In this document: piece by piece, positions 27,251 through 36,836 of the stretch | How the letters are laid out: every line of letters starts with the position of its first letter | Position numbering within the stretch: position 1 is the first letter of the stretch | NCBI RefSeq assembly: GCF_900015215.1 | Contig: NZ_LN555523.1 | Location: 1,037,479-1,101,478, forward strand | Source of the DNA: Romboutsia ilealis | Lineage (GTDB): Bacteria > Bacillota > Clostridia > Peptostreptococcales > Peptostreptococcaceae | DNA length: 64,000 nucleotides | Reading direction: 5' to 3' | Program-made: the position numbers and the translations under genes | Notes under the pieces: model-generated | Databases searched by the model: none | Seen by the model: the letters and a program-made list of their open reading frames with translations, nothing else | What the model was told of the DNA's origin: nothing

Positions 27251-27315
27251 TACTTATAAAGAATTTATTGATAATTTATGAATAAAAGCAATATCAATTT
27301 GAGTAAAGTGAAAAT

Positions 27316-27999
27316 TTATAACTCGAAAATTTGTCCGTCTTTATTTACTTCAATTATTTTGTCTTTGTAAGGGGATGCATACTCTGAAATTTTAAATACT
27401 TTAGAAAGAGAGCAAGGTCCAAAAAAATGCATTGGAAATGCAATTTTAGTATTAGTATTTCTCATAAAATAATCAAATCCTAAGTGATAATGATTTCCTT
27501 GTCTGGAATCTAGGGGAAGAAAAGCAACATCAATATTTTCTCCATTTATTTTATCTATGGCACTTTTAAATTTATTTTCAGCAAACTTATTTTCTTCAGG
27601 TGTATTTTCACCTTCCCAGTGCCACCAATTTAAATCCCCAGCATGATATATTGTTTTATTCTCAACTTTTACAATAAATGCAACACCTAAATCACTAGAC
27701 TCAAGGGTTCTAATTTCTAAATTATCTACTACCAATCTTTCATTTGCTCCTACAAATTTAGTATTTTGTGATTTGGTAATTTTAATATCATTTGATAGTA
27801 TATACTCTACATTTGGATGTATTTTTTCTAAATTAAAAATAGATTTATCAAAATGATCATGATGAGAGTGGCTAGAAAATACGTATAGTTTTTTATTTTT
27901 ATCAAAGTTTGGAAGATTTCCTTTAAAGTAATCAAAAAGCAATATAGTGTTATCAAGTTCAACACTAAAGCTACTATGGTGAATATATGTTATTTTCAT
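27316..27999 (-). CDS. Metallo-beta-lactamase-fold hydrolase
   Basis: 227 residues. SSHSHHDHFDKS near 53-64 is the HxHxDH metal motif, IYHAGDLNWWHWEG near 135 supplies the bridging Asp, and MHFFGPCSL carries the last His. The family includes UPF0173-type and L-ascorbate-6-phosphate lactonase-like proteins; the substrate cannot be named. ATG follows a GAAAGGA site. Single gene, transcribed toward the 96-residue protein. Confidence 0.85.
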   Translation of the reverse strand: MKITYIHHSSFSVELDNTILLFDYFKGNLPNFDKNKKLYVFSSHSHHDHFDKSIFNLEKIHPNVEYILSNDIKITKSQNTKFVGANERLVVDNLEIRTLESSDLGVAFIVKVENKTIYHAGDLNWWHWEGENTPEENKFAENKFKSAIDKINGENIDVAFLPLDSRQGNHYHLGFDYFMRNTNTKIAFPMHFFGPCSLSKVFKISEYASPYKDKIIEVNKDGQIFEL

Positions 28000-28536
28000 A
28001 TTTAATCCTTTCTTAGCTATATAATTATTATAATTTAATCTGTTGTGCTAGATATTTTATTAAACATATTGAAATTGTTATATAAAGTATTATAACTATC
28101 AAAATATATATATTGTAAAATACAGTATTTACAATGATTAAATTTAATTAGCACAATAAGTTAATTTAATTAATTTTATTAATGTACTGTATAAAATATA
28201 TTATAGCATTATAGCAAAAAATATTGATATAGATAAAATGTAAATACTAAAAAACTAGATAAAGATTTTGAGTAAGATATATTTAATTTATTACAAAAGT
28301 GAAAGAATAATAATAGGACGTAATAGATATATATATTACTTGTAAAAGAGAAGCTTATATATAAAGTAAAAAAAGTCTTATATGCATTTTTTTATGAAAA
28401 AGTACGTAAAAAATATTATATATTTTAAAACTTACTAATTATAAATTTTCTAGGATTAATAACAAACTTATAGTGTAGTTTAAGGAAATTTAGGGTATTA
28501 ATAAATTACATAAATTTAAAATAGGAGAAATAATTA
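28000..28536. other. 537-base region without a recognisable gene
   Basis: Very A/T-rich, with scattered short frames lacking ribosome-binding sites. An octamer TTGTGCTA near 28042 recurs inverted as TAGCACAA near 28149. The last 20 bases hold the AGGAGAAA site of the next gene. I see no RNA motif here that I can name. Confidence 0.3.
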
Positions 28537-28902
28537 ATGAATCAAAATGACAAAATTATAATAAATGAGTACAGAAATAACTTGATAATGTTAAAAGTGA
28601 ACACTACTAAAGTTAATATGAGTATTAAAAGTATTGATGATATAAAGATATATGAAGAAGAATGTAAACTTAACTTAAATAAGTTAGAAACTTTAAGTAA
28701 AGATCATAAACTATATGAAAAAGATTATGATGATTTTAGAGTGTCTATGGGAAAGTTTGCAATTGGACTTAGAAAGTTTCATAAATTAAAAATAAGTGAT
28801 AAGGAAAAGTTAAGATTAACTAAAGTATTTTTAGATTTTAATGAAAGCTTTGAAGATTTGATGCAAAGAAATATTATTAAAGATGCGTATATATGGAAGT
28901 AA
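28537..28902 (+). CDS. Hypothetical protein, helical
   Basis: 121 residues, predicted all-helical with high Lys/Glu/Asp content and no membrane helix or cysteine cluster. ATG has an AGGAGAAA site at 8 bases and a terminator follows, so it is a genuine monocistronic gene. I do not recognise the family. Confidence 0.6.
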   Translation: MNQNDKIIINEYRNNLIMLKVNTTKVNMSIKSIDDIKIYEEECKLNLNKLETLSKDHKLYEKDYDDFRVSMGKFAIGLRKFHKLKISDKEKLRLTKVFLDFNESFEDLMQRNIIKDAYIWK

Positions 28903-28925
28903 GGTAAGCTATATACTAATATAGA

Positions 28926-28956
28926 AAATCCAATAGTTGACCTATTGGATTTTTTA
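28926..28956 (+). terminator. Terminator of the 121-residue protein gene
   Basis: AAATCCAATAG / CTATTGGATTT stem, five-base loop, T-run. Confidence 0.85.
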
Positions 28957-29034
28957 TATTATCATTCATTTTTAGTAATTACAATAGTTATAAATTTATA
29001 ACTATATATATAGAATATGCGTCTATTATACAGG

Positions 29035-30039
29035 CTACATTAAAAATGGTCCAATTGCATTAAATAAGTATCCAGTTATAACTATACCAATAGTTACAAT
29101 TCCTATAAATATAGCTAATAACTTAGGTTTTACAACCTTGCTTAGCATTATCATAGAAGGAAGAGATAGGGCTGTAACACTCATCATAAATGCAAGTACA
29201 GTTCCTATAGGAACTCCAGCCATAAATAATGCCTCTGCTATTGGTATAGTTCCAAAAATATCAGCATACATTGGGATACCAACAACTGAAGCTATAATAA
29301 CAGAAAATGGATTATTATCTCCAAGTACTTTAAGTATTAAATTCTGTGGAATATAGTTGTGTATTAAAGCTCCGATACCAACACCTATTATTACATACTT
29401 ATAAACATTTTTTATAATAGCTAAAGTATCTTCTTTTGCATAATTTAATCTCTGTTTTTGATTAAAGTTTTCAGATTCGGCATAAAGCTCTCTAGTATGC
29501 TCTGTGTATGTTTGTATCTCATTTTCTAAGTTAAGCTTACTTATTATAGTTCCGCCAACTACGGCAATTATAAGCCCTAAAACTACATATAAAATAGAAA
29601 TATTCATACCAAAGAAACCTGCTAATAAAAGTAGTGATGCTAAATCTACCATTGGTGAAGAAATTAAAAATGAGAAAGTTACACCTAGAGGTAAACCTGC
29701 ATTACTAAATCCTATGAATATAGGAATACTAGAACAAGAACAAAACGGAGTTACTGTTCCTAATAAAGCAGAAACTGTTGCACCAGATATTCCTTTAAAT
29801 TTTGTAAGTATTTTTTTTGTTTTTTCAGGAGGGAAGTAACTTTGAATATATGATATTAAAAATATTAAAACACCTAATAGTATAAATATTTTTATTGTAT
29901 CATATATAAAAAACTGAATACTTCCTCCAAGTTTTGAAGTTATATCAAGATTAAATACATTTTCAACTAATAATGTTGTTAAATTAGATAACCATTTCAT
30001 ACCTAATACTTGATCTGTAAAAAAATTAAATATACTCAT
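29035..30039 (-). CDS. DUF318/YraQ-type permease
   Basis: 334 residues with about eight membrane helices and the hallmark FCSCSSIPIFIGFSNAGLP near residue 100, followed by a paired block (VGIPMYADIFGTIPIAEAL) in the second half. Members of this family export arsenic compounds or other metal(loid)-linked substrates; evidence is by association. The long frame starts inside the ribosome-binding site (atgGAGG); ATG 30039 is the true start. The gene lies downstream of an ArsR-type regulator, and two operator-like repeats sit in the 145-base gap, which supports metal-responsive control. Confidence 0.85.
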   Translation of the reverse strand: MSIFNFFTDQVLGMKWLSNLTTLLVENVFNLDITSKLGGSIQFFIYDTIKIFILLGVLIFLISYIQSYFPPEKTKKILTKFKGISGATVSALLGTVTPFCSCSSIPIFIGFSNAGLPLGVTFSFLISSPMVDLASLLLLAGFFGMNISILYVVLGLIIAVVGGTIISKLNLENEIQTYTEHTRELYAESENFNQKQRLNYAKEDTLAIIKNVYKYVIIGVGIGALIHNYIPQNLILKVLGDNNPFSVIIASVVGIPMYADIFGTIPIAEALFMAGVPIGTVLAFMMSVTALSLPSMIMLSKVVKPKLLAIFIGIVTIGIVITGYLFNAIGPFLM

Positions 30040-30053
30040 AAAAACCTCCATAC

Positions 30054-30069
30054 ATCAAAAAAAATTGAT
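30054..30069 (-). promoter_or_regulatory. ArsR-type operator-like repeat, copy near the permease
   Basis: ATCAA-aaaaaa-TTGAT inverted repeat overlapping the leader just before the permease ribosome-binding site; same spacing as the copy at 30155. Confidence 0.6.
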
Positions 30070-30154
30070 ATTAAAAATAAAAAAATATATCTTTAAGTTA
30101 ACTAAAAATCGATATAATAAATTTAAATAACTTTGAAATATTATATTATTCATT

Positions 30155-30174
30155 ATATCAATTTTTTTTGATAT
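30155..30174 (-). promoter_or_regulatory. ArsR-type operator-like repeat, copy behind arsR
   Basis: ATATCAA-tttttt-TTGATAT, a perfect 7+7 inverted repeat with a 6-base spacer, 11 bases after the regulator stop codon. Confidence 0.65.
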
Positions 30175-30184
30175 TACAACTCTT

Positions 30185-30457
30185 TTATAAAAATAATTTT
30201 TGAATAACTTCATAAGTTAATACTCTTGAAATCGTATCTTTATTAACAGAGTAGAAATTCCATTTTCCTTTTGATGTTTTATCTATAAGATTTGCAGATA
30301 GTAATAGCTTTAAGTGATAAGAAAGTTTTGATTGGGATATATCAAATATATCTGTTAGTTCACAGACACATACACTTTCAGCAGAATATAGCTTTTTTAA
30401 TATTTTTATCCTTATAGGATCAGATAAAGCTTTGAAAATAAAATCTATATTATTCAT
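30185..30457 (-). CDS. ArsR family metalloregulator
   Basis: 90 residues, winged helix. FKALSDPIRIKILKKL is the family N-terminal helix, SVCVCELTDIF contains the CxC metal(loid) site of ArsR-type sensors (about residues 31-33 from the chosen start), and DISQSKLSYHLKLL is the recognition helix. ATG 30457 is 8 bases behind GGAGG; the longer frame begins inside that site. It should repress itself and the permease and release DNA on binding arsenite, antimonite or a similar ion. Confidence 0.9.
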   Translation of the reverse strand: MNNIDFIFKALSDPIRIKILKKLYSAESVCVCELTDIFDISQSKLSYHLKLLLSANLIDKTSKGKWNFYSVNKDTISRVLTYEVIQKLFL

Positions 30458-30727
30458 ATCAATAACCTCCAATATTATTTATATATTATAACAAATTTTT
30501 TATTTTTAATTAAGTTAAATTTACATTTAGTATTAGTTAATAATGATATATCTATTTATATAAATGATAAAAATATTAAATAGTAAATCAAATTTATTTG
30601 ATTTAATCATTTACAAAAAATATTTTTTAACATATCATATGATTAAATGTTAATGTGTAAATAGCAGATATAGTTGAAATTGTATAAAGTAAGTGAAGGA
30701 AAATTAGATAATTAGGAGGAAATCTAA

Positions 30728-31447
30728 GTGAAAATAGCAGTAATATCAGATATACATAGTAATATATACGCACTAGATAAGGTAATAGAGGATATAAAAT
30801 CAAAAAATGTAGATATGGTAGTTTGTACAGGAGATTTAGTTGGATATGGAACTCGTCCAAATGAAGTTATACATAAGATGAAGGAAGAAAATATACTTAC
30901 TATAATGGGAAATTATGATGATGCTATAGGTAATTTAAAAATAGTATGTGGATGTGATTATAAAGATCCAAAGGATGCACAAAAGGCAGGTCTTTCAATG
31001 TATTTTACATCTCAAGAGACAACTGATGAAAATAAAAAATATTTAAGAAATCTTCCTAAAGAAGCAATATTTACTTTTAATAATAAGACTATAAGATTTG
31101 TTCATGGAAGTACAAGAGTTATAAATGAGTATTTAAAAGAAAACTCTAAAGAAGCAGAGGAAGTTATGAATGAATTAGTTGAGGATATATTAGTTTGTGG
31201 TCATACTCATATACCATATGCTAAATATTATGGTGAAAAATTATTAGTTAATGCAGGAAGCGTTGGAAAGCCTAAGACTAATAAACCATATGCAAACTAT
31301 GTAATTATAGAGATATGTGATACAAATGTTGAAGTTGAAATAATAGAAGTAGCTTATAATTTTGAAAAAATGGCAAAAGAAATTGAAGAAAATGAGATAT
31401 TACCAGATGATTTTGCTAGGCTTATAAGAGAGGGTAGTGTAAAATAA
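30728..31447 (+). CDS. Metallophosphoesterase (YfcE/MJ0936-like)
   Basis: 239 residues. The calcineurin-like motifs are in order: DIHSN (8-12), GDLVGYG (39-45), GNYDD (63), VHGST (122), CGHTH with LLVNAGSVGKP (162-182). It is predicted to hydrolyse phosphodiesters or phosphomonoesters with two divalent metals in the cytoplasm; natural substrate unknown. Start GTG follows GGAGG at 8 bases. The methionine aminopeptidase gene follows 70 bases downstream on the same strand. Confidence 0.88.
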   Translation: MKIAVISDIHSNIYALDKVIEDIKSKNVDMVVCTGDLVGYGTRPNEVIHKMKEENILTIMGNYDDAIGNLKIVCGCDYKDPKDAQKAGLSMYFTSQETTDENKKYLRNLPKEAIFTFNNKTIRFVHGSTRVINEYLKENSKEAEEVMNELVEDILVCGHTHIPYAKYYGEKLLVNAGSVGKPKTNKPYANYVIIEICDTNVEVEIIEVAYNFEKMAKEIEENEILPDDFARLIREGSVK

Positions 31448-31516
31448 ATTTATAGTTTATAATAATACAATATCATAAAATAATTATAAGTAAAAATATA
31501 ATAGGAGAAATAATTT

Positions 31517-32383
31517 ATGAAAATAAATAGAAATGATGAATGTTGGTGTAATAGTGGACTTAAATATAAAAAATGCCATATGGAATTTGATGAAAAATTA
31601 AAATCTTTAAAGGAAAGAGGATTTGAAGTTCCTTCTCATAATATAATAAAAACAAAAGATCAAATAGAAAAAATAAAAGAAAGTGCAAAAATAAACAATG
31701 CAGTACTAGACTTAGTAGCTGAAAACATAAAAGCAGGAATGACTACTGAAGAAATAGATAAATTAGTACATGACTTTACAATATCTCAAGGTGCTATACC
31801 TGCACCACTTGGATATCACGATTTCCCTAAAAGTGTATGTACATCTATAAATGATGAAATATGCCATGGTATACCAAGCCCTGAGAGAGTATTAAAAGAT
31901 GGTGACATAATAAATGTAGACGTATCTACTATATATAACGGATACTACTCAGATGCATCAAGAATGTTTATGATAGGAAATGTTAGTGAAGAAGCTAAGA
32001 GATTAGTTGAAGTAACTAAAGAATGTTTATATAAAGGGATAGAAGCAGTTAAACCATGGGGACATTTAGGAGATATAGGTGCGGCAATAGAAGCTCATGC
32101 TAAAGCTAATGGATATTCTGTTGTTGAAGAATTTGGAGGACATGGAATAGGACTAGAATTTCATGAAGAACCTTTTGTTTATCATTATAAAGGAGCAAAG
32201 GGAATGGTATTAGTTCCAGGTATGATATTTACAATAGAACCTATGATAAACCAAGGTGATGCTGATTTATATATAGATGCAGATAATGGATGGACATCAT
32301 ATACTGATGATGGAAAGTTATCAGCTCAATGGGAGCATATGATTTTAGTTACTGAAGATGGAGTTGAAATTTTATCTAAGTAA
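31517..32383 (+). CDS. map: Type I methionine aminopeptidase with N-terminal SEC-C zinc motif
   Basis: Removes the initiator Met from nascent proteins. Residues 6-22 (CWCNSGLKYKKCH) are a SEC-C-type zinc knuckle linked to ribosome or protein contacts; the pita-bread domain follows with metal ligands in DVSTIYNGYYSDASR, GGHGIGLEFHEEP, FTIEPMI and QWEHMI. 288 residues is typical for this longer variant, which in many clostridia is a second map gene outside the ribosomal operon. ATG has an AGGAGAA site. Confidence 0.93.
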   Translation: MKINRNDECWCNSGLKYKKCHMEFDEKLKSLKERGFEVPSHNIIKTKDQIEKIKESAKINNAVLDLVAENIKAGMTTEEIDKLVHDFTISQGAIPAPLGYHDFPKSVCTSINDEICHGIPSPERVLKDGDIINVDVSTIYNGYYSDASRMFMIGNVSEEAKRLVEVTKECLYKGIEAVKPWGHLGDIGAAIEAHAKANGYSVVEEFGGHGIGLEFHEEPFVYHYKGAKGMVLVPGMIFTIEPMINQGDADLYIDADNGWTSYTDDGKLSAQWEHMILVTEDGVEILSK

Positions 32384-32442
32384 TGTATAAATTTTATGAA
32401 TTTATATATGTTAAATACATAAGATAAATATTAAATAATAAT

Positions 32443-32476
32443 AAAAAAGGTGCTAATTAATTTTAACACCTTTTTT
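32443..32476 (+). terminator. Terminator of map
   Basis: AAAAAAGGTG and CACCTTTTTT arms with a T-run tail. Confidence 0.8.
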
Positions 32477-32552
32477 AGTAAAAGAATACTATATAATATT
32501 TGAATCTATTTTAGTGAAATCATTATTATAAAAAAGAATATAATAATAAAAC

Positions 32553-32596
32553 TTGACATTAGAACTATTAATCAATACAATGTTAGTGTCCTAACA
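32553..32596 (+). promoter_or_regulatory. Consensus promoter with overlapping operator of marR-ABC exporter operon
   Basis: TTGACA (32553-32558), 17-base spacer, TACAAT (32576-32581). TGTTAG-tgtc-CTAACA (32581-32596) is a perfect 6+6 inverted repeat covering the start point. A half-site TGTTAGGACA recurs near 33090 in front of the exporter genes. Confidence 0.75.
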
Positions 32597-32604
32597 TAAA
32601 TGAG

Positions 32605-33051
32605 GTGTTTAAAATAGACAAAGAAAATTTAGTTGGATTTGAAATAAAAACTGTTCATAATCTTTTAAAAAGAGATTTTGACAAATCACCTATTCATGAT
32701 AAATTCAAGGGATTAACAGGTGTTCAAAAATGGGTAATAGGTTATTTGAGTGAGCATGAAGGGCAGGATGTATTTCAAAGAGACTTAGAAGAAGAATTCT
32801 CTATTAGACGTTCAACAGCTACTGGTATTTTACAATTGATGGAGAAAAATGAATTAATTATTAGACAGCCGGTATCTTATGATGCAAGGTTGAAAAAGTT
32901 AGTTTTAACTAAAAAAGCATCTGAAATTCAGCATGAAATTAATAGAGAAATTGAAAAACATGATAAGAAACTTAGAGAAGGAATTACAGAAGAAGAATTA
33001 GAACTTTTTTTTAAGGTTATGAAAAAAATAAAGAAAAATTTAGATGAATAA
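32605..33051 (+). CDS. MarR family transcriptional regulator of the downstream ABC exporter
   Basis: About 145 residues, winged helix with DVFQRDLEEEFSIRRSTATGILQLM in the DNA-reading region and a wing with SYDARLKKLVLT. It should repress its own promoter via the TGTTAG repeat and thereby the exporter genes starting 88 bases downstream. Start problem: GTG 32605 has no ribosome-binding site, because GAGGTG at 32602-32607 is itself the site; the codon at the right distance is ATA 32614, giving (M)DKENLVGFEIKTV. A five-codon frame ATG 32600 to TAG 32617 overlaps this region. Confidence 0.85.
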   Translation: MFKIDKENLVGFEIKTVHNLLKRDFDKSPIHDKFKGLTGVQKWVIGYLSEHEGQDVFQRDLEEEFSIRRSTATGILQLMEKNELIIRQPVSYDARLKKLVLTKKASEIQHEINREIEKHDKKLREGITEEELELFFKVMKKIKKNLDE

Positions 33052-33138
33052 TAGGCCTCCTAAAATGGTGGCTTTAATAAAAAATAGATTGTTAGGACAC
33101 GTACAAAATTAAATATATACTTATAAGGAGGAGTCATT

Positions 33139-34884
33139 ATGCTTAAAACTTTAGCTAGTCAAGTTAAAGAGTACAAAAAAGCATCAATAATAACACCAAT
33201 ATTTATTGTATGCGAAGTAATAATGGAATTGTTAATACCGCTATTAATGTCAACTTTAATTGATGATGGTATTTCAACAGGAAATATGAAACATGTATTT
33301 ATAATAGGGGGAGTAATGGTTGTTATAGCTGCACTGTCGTTACTATTTGGAGTATTAAGTGGTAAATATGCAGCATTAGCTAGTACAGGATTTGCAAAAA
33401 ATTTAAGAAAATCTATGTATGAAAATATACAAAGTTTTTCATTTTCAAATATAGATAAATACTCTACTGCAGGACTTGTAACGCGTATGACTACAGATGT
33501 GACAAATGTTCAAAATTCATATCAAATGATTCTACGTATGTGCTTTAGAGCACCGATGATGCTTATAGTTGCATTAATAATGTCATTTACTATAAGCAAA
33601 AAGCTTAGTTCCCTATTTTTAATAGCAATAGTATTTTTGGGAATATGTTTAGCACTAATCATATCAAATGCCCATCCAATATTTATGAAAGTGTTCAAAA
33701 AATATGATGATTTAAATGCAAGTGTACAAGAAAATGTAAATGCTATTCGTGTTGTAAAAGCTTATGTAAAAGAAGATTATGAAATTAAAAAGTTTGAAAA
33801 AGCAGCAGATAATGTTTATAAATTATTTGTAAAAGCTGAAAGTATCTTATCATGTAATATGCCAGCTATGATGTTATCAGTTTATGGATGTATATTAGGT
33901 TTATCATGGTTTGGTGCAAATATGATAGTTGCTGGTAGTTTAACTACAGGACAATTGGTAAGTTTATTTAGTTATGTTATGAATATAATGATGAGTTTAA
34001 TGATGCTATCTATGGTATTTGTTATGGTTACAATGTCAAAAGCATCAGCAGAGCGTATTGCTGAAGTATTAGAGGAAAAAAGTGATTTAACTAATCCACA
34101 AAATCCAGATTTTGAAATTGAAAATGGAGATATTGATTTTAACAATGTTAATTTTGCTTATAAAAAAGGAAGTAAAAAATATGTTCTTCAAAATATAGAT
34201 TTACACATAAAATCAGGTGAGACTATTGGAATAATCGGTGGAACTGGTTCTTCAAAATCAAGTTTAGTAAACTTAATATCTCGTTTATATGATGTTAGTG
34301 AAGGTTCTGTATTTGTTGGTAAAAAAGATGTAAGAAGCTATGATATAGAAACTTTAAGAAATGAAGTTTCAGTAGTTTTACAAAAGAATGTATTATTTAG
34401 TGGAACTATAAAAGAAAATCTTCGTTGGGGAGATAAAAATGCAACAGATGAAGAAATAATAAGAGCTTGTGAGCTTGCTTGTGCTAATGAGTTTATAGAT
34501 ACATTACCAAATGGATATGATACTTACATTGAACAAGGTGGTACAAATGTATCTGGTGGTCAAAAACAACGTTTATGTATAGCAAGAGCCTTACTTAAAA
34601 AGCCAAAGATATTAATATTAGATGATTCTACAAGTGCAGTTGATACAGCAACAGATGCTAAGATAAGAAGTGCTTTTATAAAGGAGATACCAAATACAAC
34701 AAAAATTATAATTGCACAACGTATATCAAGTATTCAAGATGCAGATAAAATTATAGTTTTAGATGATGGAAAAATAAGTGGAGTAGGAACACATGCAGAA
34801 CTACTTGAAAATAACGAAATTTACGCTGATGTTTATAATTCTCAAATGAAGGGAGATGAAAAAGATTATGAAATCACAAAATAA
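33139..34884 (+). CDS. ABC exporter half-transporter with degenerate ATP site (subunit 1)
   Basis: 581 residues: six-helix export domain (about 1-320) plus nucleotide-binding domain. Walker A is GGTGSSKSS, signature VSGGQKQRL, Walker B LILDDSTSAVD with Asp in place of the catalytic Glu, and the H-loop reads IIIAQRISS with Gln instead of His. These are the usual defects of one subunit in heterodimeric exporters (BmrCD, LmrCD, TM287/288 types). It therefore should pair with the next gene's product to export drugs or lipids. ATG follows AAGGAGGAG. Confidence 0.9.
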   Translation: MLKTLASQVKEYKKASIITPIFIVCEVIMELLIPLLMSTLIDDGISTGNMKHVFIIGGVMVVIAALSLLFGVLSGKYAALASTGFAKNLRKSMYENIQSFSFSNIDKYSTAGLVTRMTTDVTNVQNSYQMILRMCFRAPMMLIVALIMSFTISKKLSSLFLIAIVFLGICLALIISNAHPIFMKVFKKYDDLNASVQENVNAIRVVKAYVKEDYEIKKFEKAADNVYKLFVKAESILSCNMPAMMLSVYGCILGLSWFGANMIVAGSLTTGQLVSLFSYVMNIMMSLMMLSMVFVMVTMSKASAERIAEVLEEKSDLTNPQNPDFEIENGDIDFNNVNFAYKKGSKKYVLQNIDLHIKSGETIGIIGGTGSSKSSLVNLISRLYDVSEGSVFVGKKDVRSYDIETLRNEVSVVLQKNVLFSGTIKENLRWGDKNATDEEIIRACELACANEFIDTLPNGYDTYIEQGGTNVSGGQKQRLCIARALLKKPKILILDDSTSAVDTATDAKIRSAFIKEIPNTTKIIIAQRISSIQDADKIIVLDDGKISGVGTHAELLENNEIYADVYNSQMKGDEKDYEITK

Positions 34885-36778
34885 AAAGCCTATGCCTGGA
34901 AAAATGGAAAGACCTAAGGGACAAAATCCTGTAAAGACTATAAAAAGACTTATGAAAGTAGTATTAAAAAATTATACCCCTCACTGTATTGTAGTTTTAT
35001 TTTGTATATTTGGTTCAGCATTTGTAAGTGTTAAGGGAACTTTATTTATGCAAACTTTAATTGATGATTATATTCTTCCTTTAATGAGTCAATCAAATCC
35101 TGATTTTAGACCTTTGTCAATGGCTATAATGAAGTTAGCTTTATTTTTCATAGCAGGTGCCTTAATGACTTATACTTACAATAGAATTATGGTTAATGTA
35201 TCTCAAGGTACTATGAAAAAAATACGTATAGATCTTTTTACTCATATGGAAAGTCTACCTATAAAATATTTTGATACTCATGCTCATGGTGATATAATGA
35301 GTGTTTATACAAATGACATAGATACACTTCGTCAAATGATAAGCCAAAGTATGCCTCAGCTTGTAAACTCAGCTGCTACCATAGTGAGTGTGTTTGTAAG
35401 TATGGTAATTTTAAATATACCACTTACAATACTTACTCTTATAATGGTAGGTATAATGGTATTTACAACAGGTAGGGTTGCAGGTAAAGCAGGTTCTTAC
35501 TTTATGAAACAACAAAAATCTATTGGTGAACTTAATGGATTTATAGAAGAGATGATGGAAGGTCAAAAAGTTGTTAAAGTATTCTGTCATGAAGAAGAAA
35601 GTATAAAAGATTTCAATAAACTTAATGAAGAATTATTTGATAGTGCTAATAATGCAAATGCTTTTGCTAATATACTTATGCCTATAAACGTAAATTTAGG
35701 TAACTTAAGTTATGTTGCTTGTGCAATACTTGGTTCAATTTTAGCTATATCAGGAGTTACTTCATTAACTTTAGGTGCTCTTGCATCATTTTTACAACTT
35801 AACAAAAGTTTCTCTCAACCAATAAGTCAGGTAAGTCAACAACTTAATAGTATTATAATGGCTTTAGCAGGTGCAGAGAGAGTATTTAGTTTACTAGATG
35901 AAAAGCCAGAAGTAGATGATGGATATGTTACTTTAGTAAATGCCATAGAAGATGAAGAAGGTAACATAAAAGAGTGTAAAGAACATACTGGAACTTGGGC
36001 ATGGAAACATCCTCATGGTGATGGGACAGTTACACTTACTAAACTTCTTGGAGATGTTACATTCAATGATGTTGACTTTGGTTACAATGAAGAAAAAACA
36101 ATACTTCACAATATAAAATTATACGCTGAGCCTGGTCAAAAGGTAGCATTCGTAGGGTCTACAGGTGCTGGAAAAACTACAATAACAAATTTAATTAACC
36201 GTTTTTATGATATACAAGACGGAAAGATTAAATATGATGGTATAAATATAAATAAAATTAAAAAAGCAGATCTTAGACGTAGTTTAGGAATAGTACTTCA
36301 AGATACACACTTATTCACAGGTACTGTGGCTGATAATATAAGATATGGAAATTTAGATGCTACAGATGAAGAAGTAGCTAAAGCTGCAAAACTTGCTAAT
36401 GCTGATGGATTTATCGAAAGATTACCTCAAGGATATGATACAGTTTTAACTGGAGATGGAGCAAATTTAAGTCAAGGTCAAAGACAATTACTAGCTATAG
36501 CTCGTGCAGCCATAGCAGATCCACCAGTTCTTATACTTGATGAAGCAACAAGTAGTATAGATACTCGTACAGAACATTTAGTTCAAGATGGTATGGATAG
36601 CTTAATGCATGGTCGTACTACTTTTGTAATAGCTCATAGATTATCTACAGTTAGAAATTCAGATGCTATAATGGTACTTGAACAAGGTAGAATAATTGAA
36701 AGAGGAAGTCATGAATCACTAATAGCTAAAGCTGGTAAGTATTATCAACTTTATACTGGTGCTTTTGAATTAGAATAA
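34856..36778 (+). CDS. ABC exporter half-transporter with canonical ATP site (subunit 2)
   Basis: 640 residues. Membrane domain (about 30-340) is followed by an unusual 60-residue insertion before Walker A, containing a TWAWKHPHGDGTVTL segment, then Walker A GSTGAGKTT, signature LSQGQRQLLAIARAA, Walker B LILDEATSSID and H-loop IAHRLST, all functional. The gene overlaps subunit 1 by 29 bases (or 17 if ATG 34868 is used; GGGAG lies directly against the first ATG and 12 bases from the second). Expression is thus coupled and presumably MarR-controlled. Confidence 0.9.
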   Translation: MKKIMKSQNKKPMPGKMERPKGQNPVKTIKRLMKVVLKNYTPHCIVVLFCIFGSAFVSVKGTLFMQTLIDDYILPLMSQSNPDFRPLSMAIMKLALFFIAGALMTYTYNRIMVNVSQGTMKKIRIDLFTHMESLPIKYFDTHAHGDIMSVYTNDIDTLRQMISQSMPQLVNSAATIVSVFVSMVILNIPLTILTLIMVGIMVFTTGRVAGKAGSYFMKQQKSIGELNGFIEEMMEGQKVVKVFCHEEESIKDFNKLNEELFDSANNANAFANILMPINVNLGNLSYVACAILGSILAISGVTSLTLGALASFLQLNKSFSQPISQVSQQLNSIIMALAGAERVFSLLDEKPEVDDGYVTLVNAIEDEEGNIKECKEHTGTWAWKHPHGDGTVTLTKLLGDVTFNDVDFGYNEEKTILHNIKLYAEPGQKVAFVGSTGAGKTTITNLINRFYDIQDGKIKYDGININKIKKADLRRSLGIVLQDTHLFTGTVADNIRYGNLDATDEEVAKAAKLANADGFIERLPQGYDTVLTGDGANLSQGQRQLLAIARAAIADPPVLILDEATSSIDTRTEHLVQDGMDSLMHGRTTFVIAHRLSTVRNSDAIMVLEQGRIIERGSHESLIAKAGKYYQLYTGAFELE

Positions 36779-36806
36779 AAGTCTTGCCCATTGGGTGGGA
36801 CTTTTT
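36777..36806 (+). terminator. Terminator of the ABC exporter operon
   Basis: AAAAGTC..GCCCA / TGGG..GACTTTTT stem with five T, abutting repeat copy 4. Confidence 0.75.
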
Positions 36807-36836
36807 GAGCTTAAGGATATTATAATACTTAAAAAA
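36807..36836 (+). repeat. Terminator-linked dispersed repeat, copy 4 (short form)
   Basis: Exact 20-base palindromic core after gagc, directly behind the exporter terminator and in the same orientation. The 240 bases that follow have only A/T-rich leader, apart from a small hairpin (ACCTTCC/GGAAGGT-like) near 36847-36873. Confidence 0.85.
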
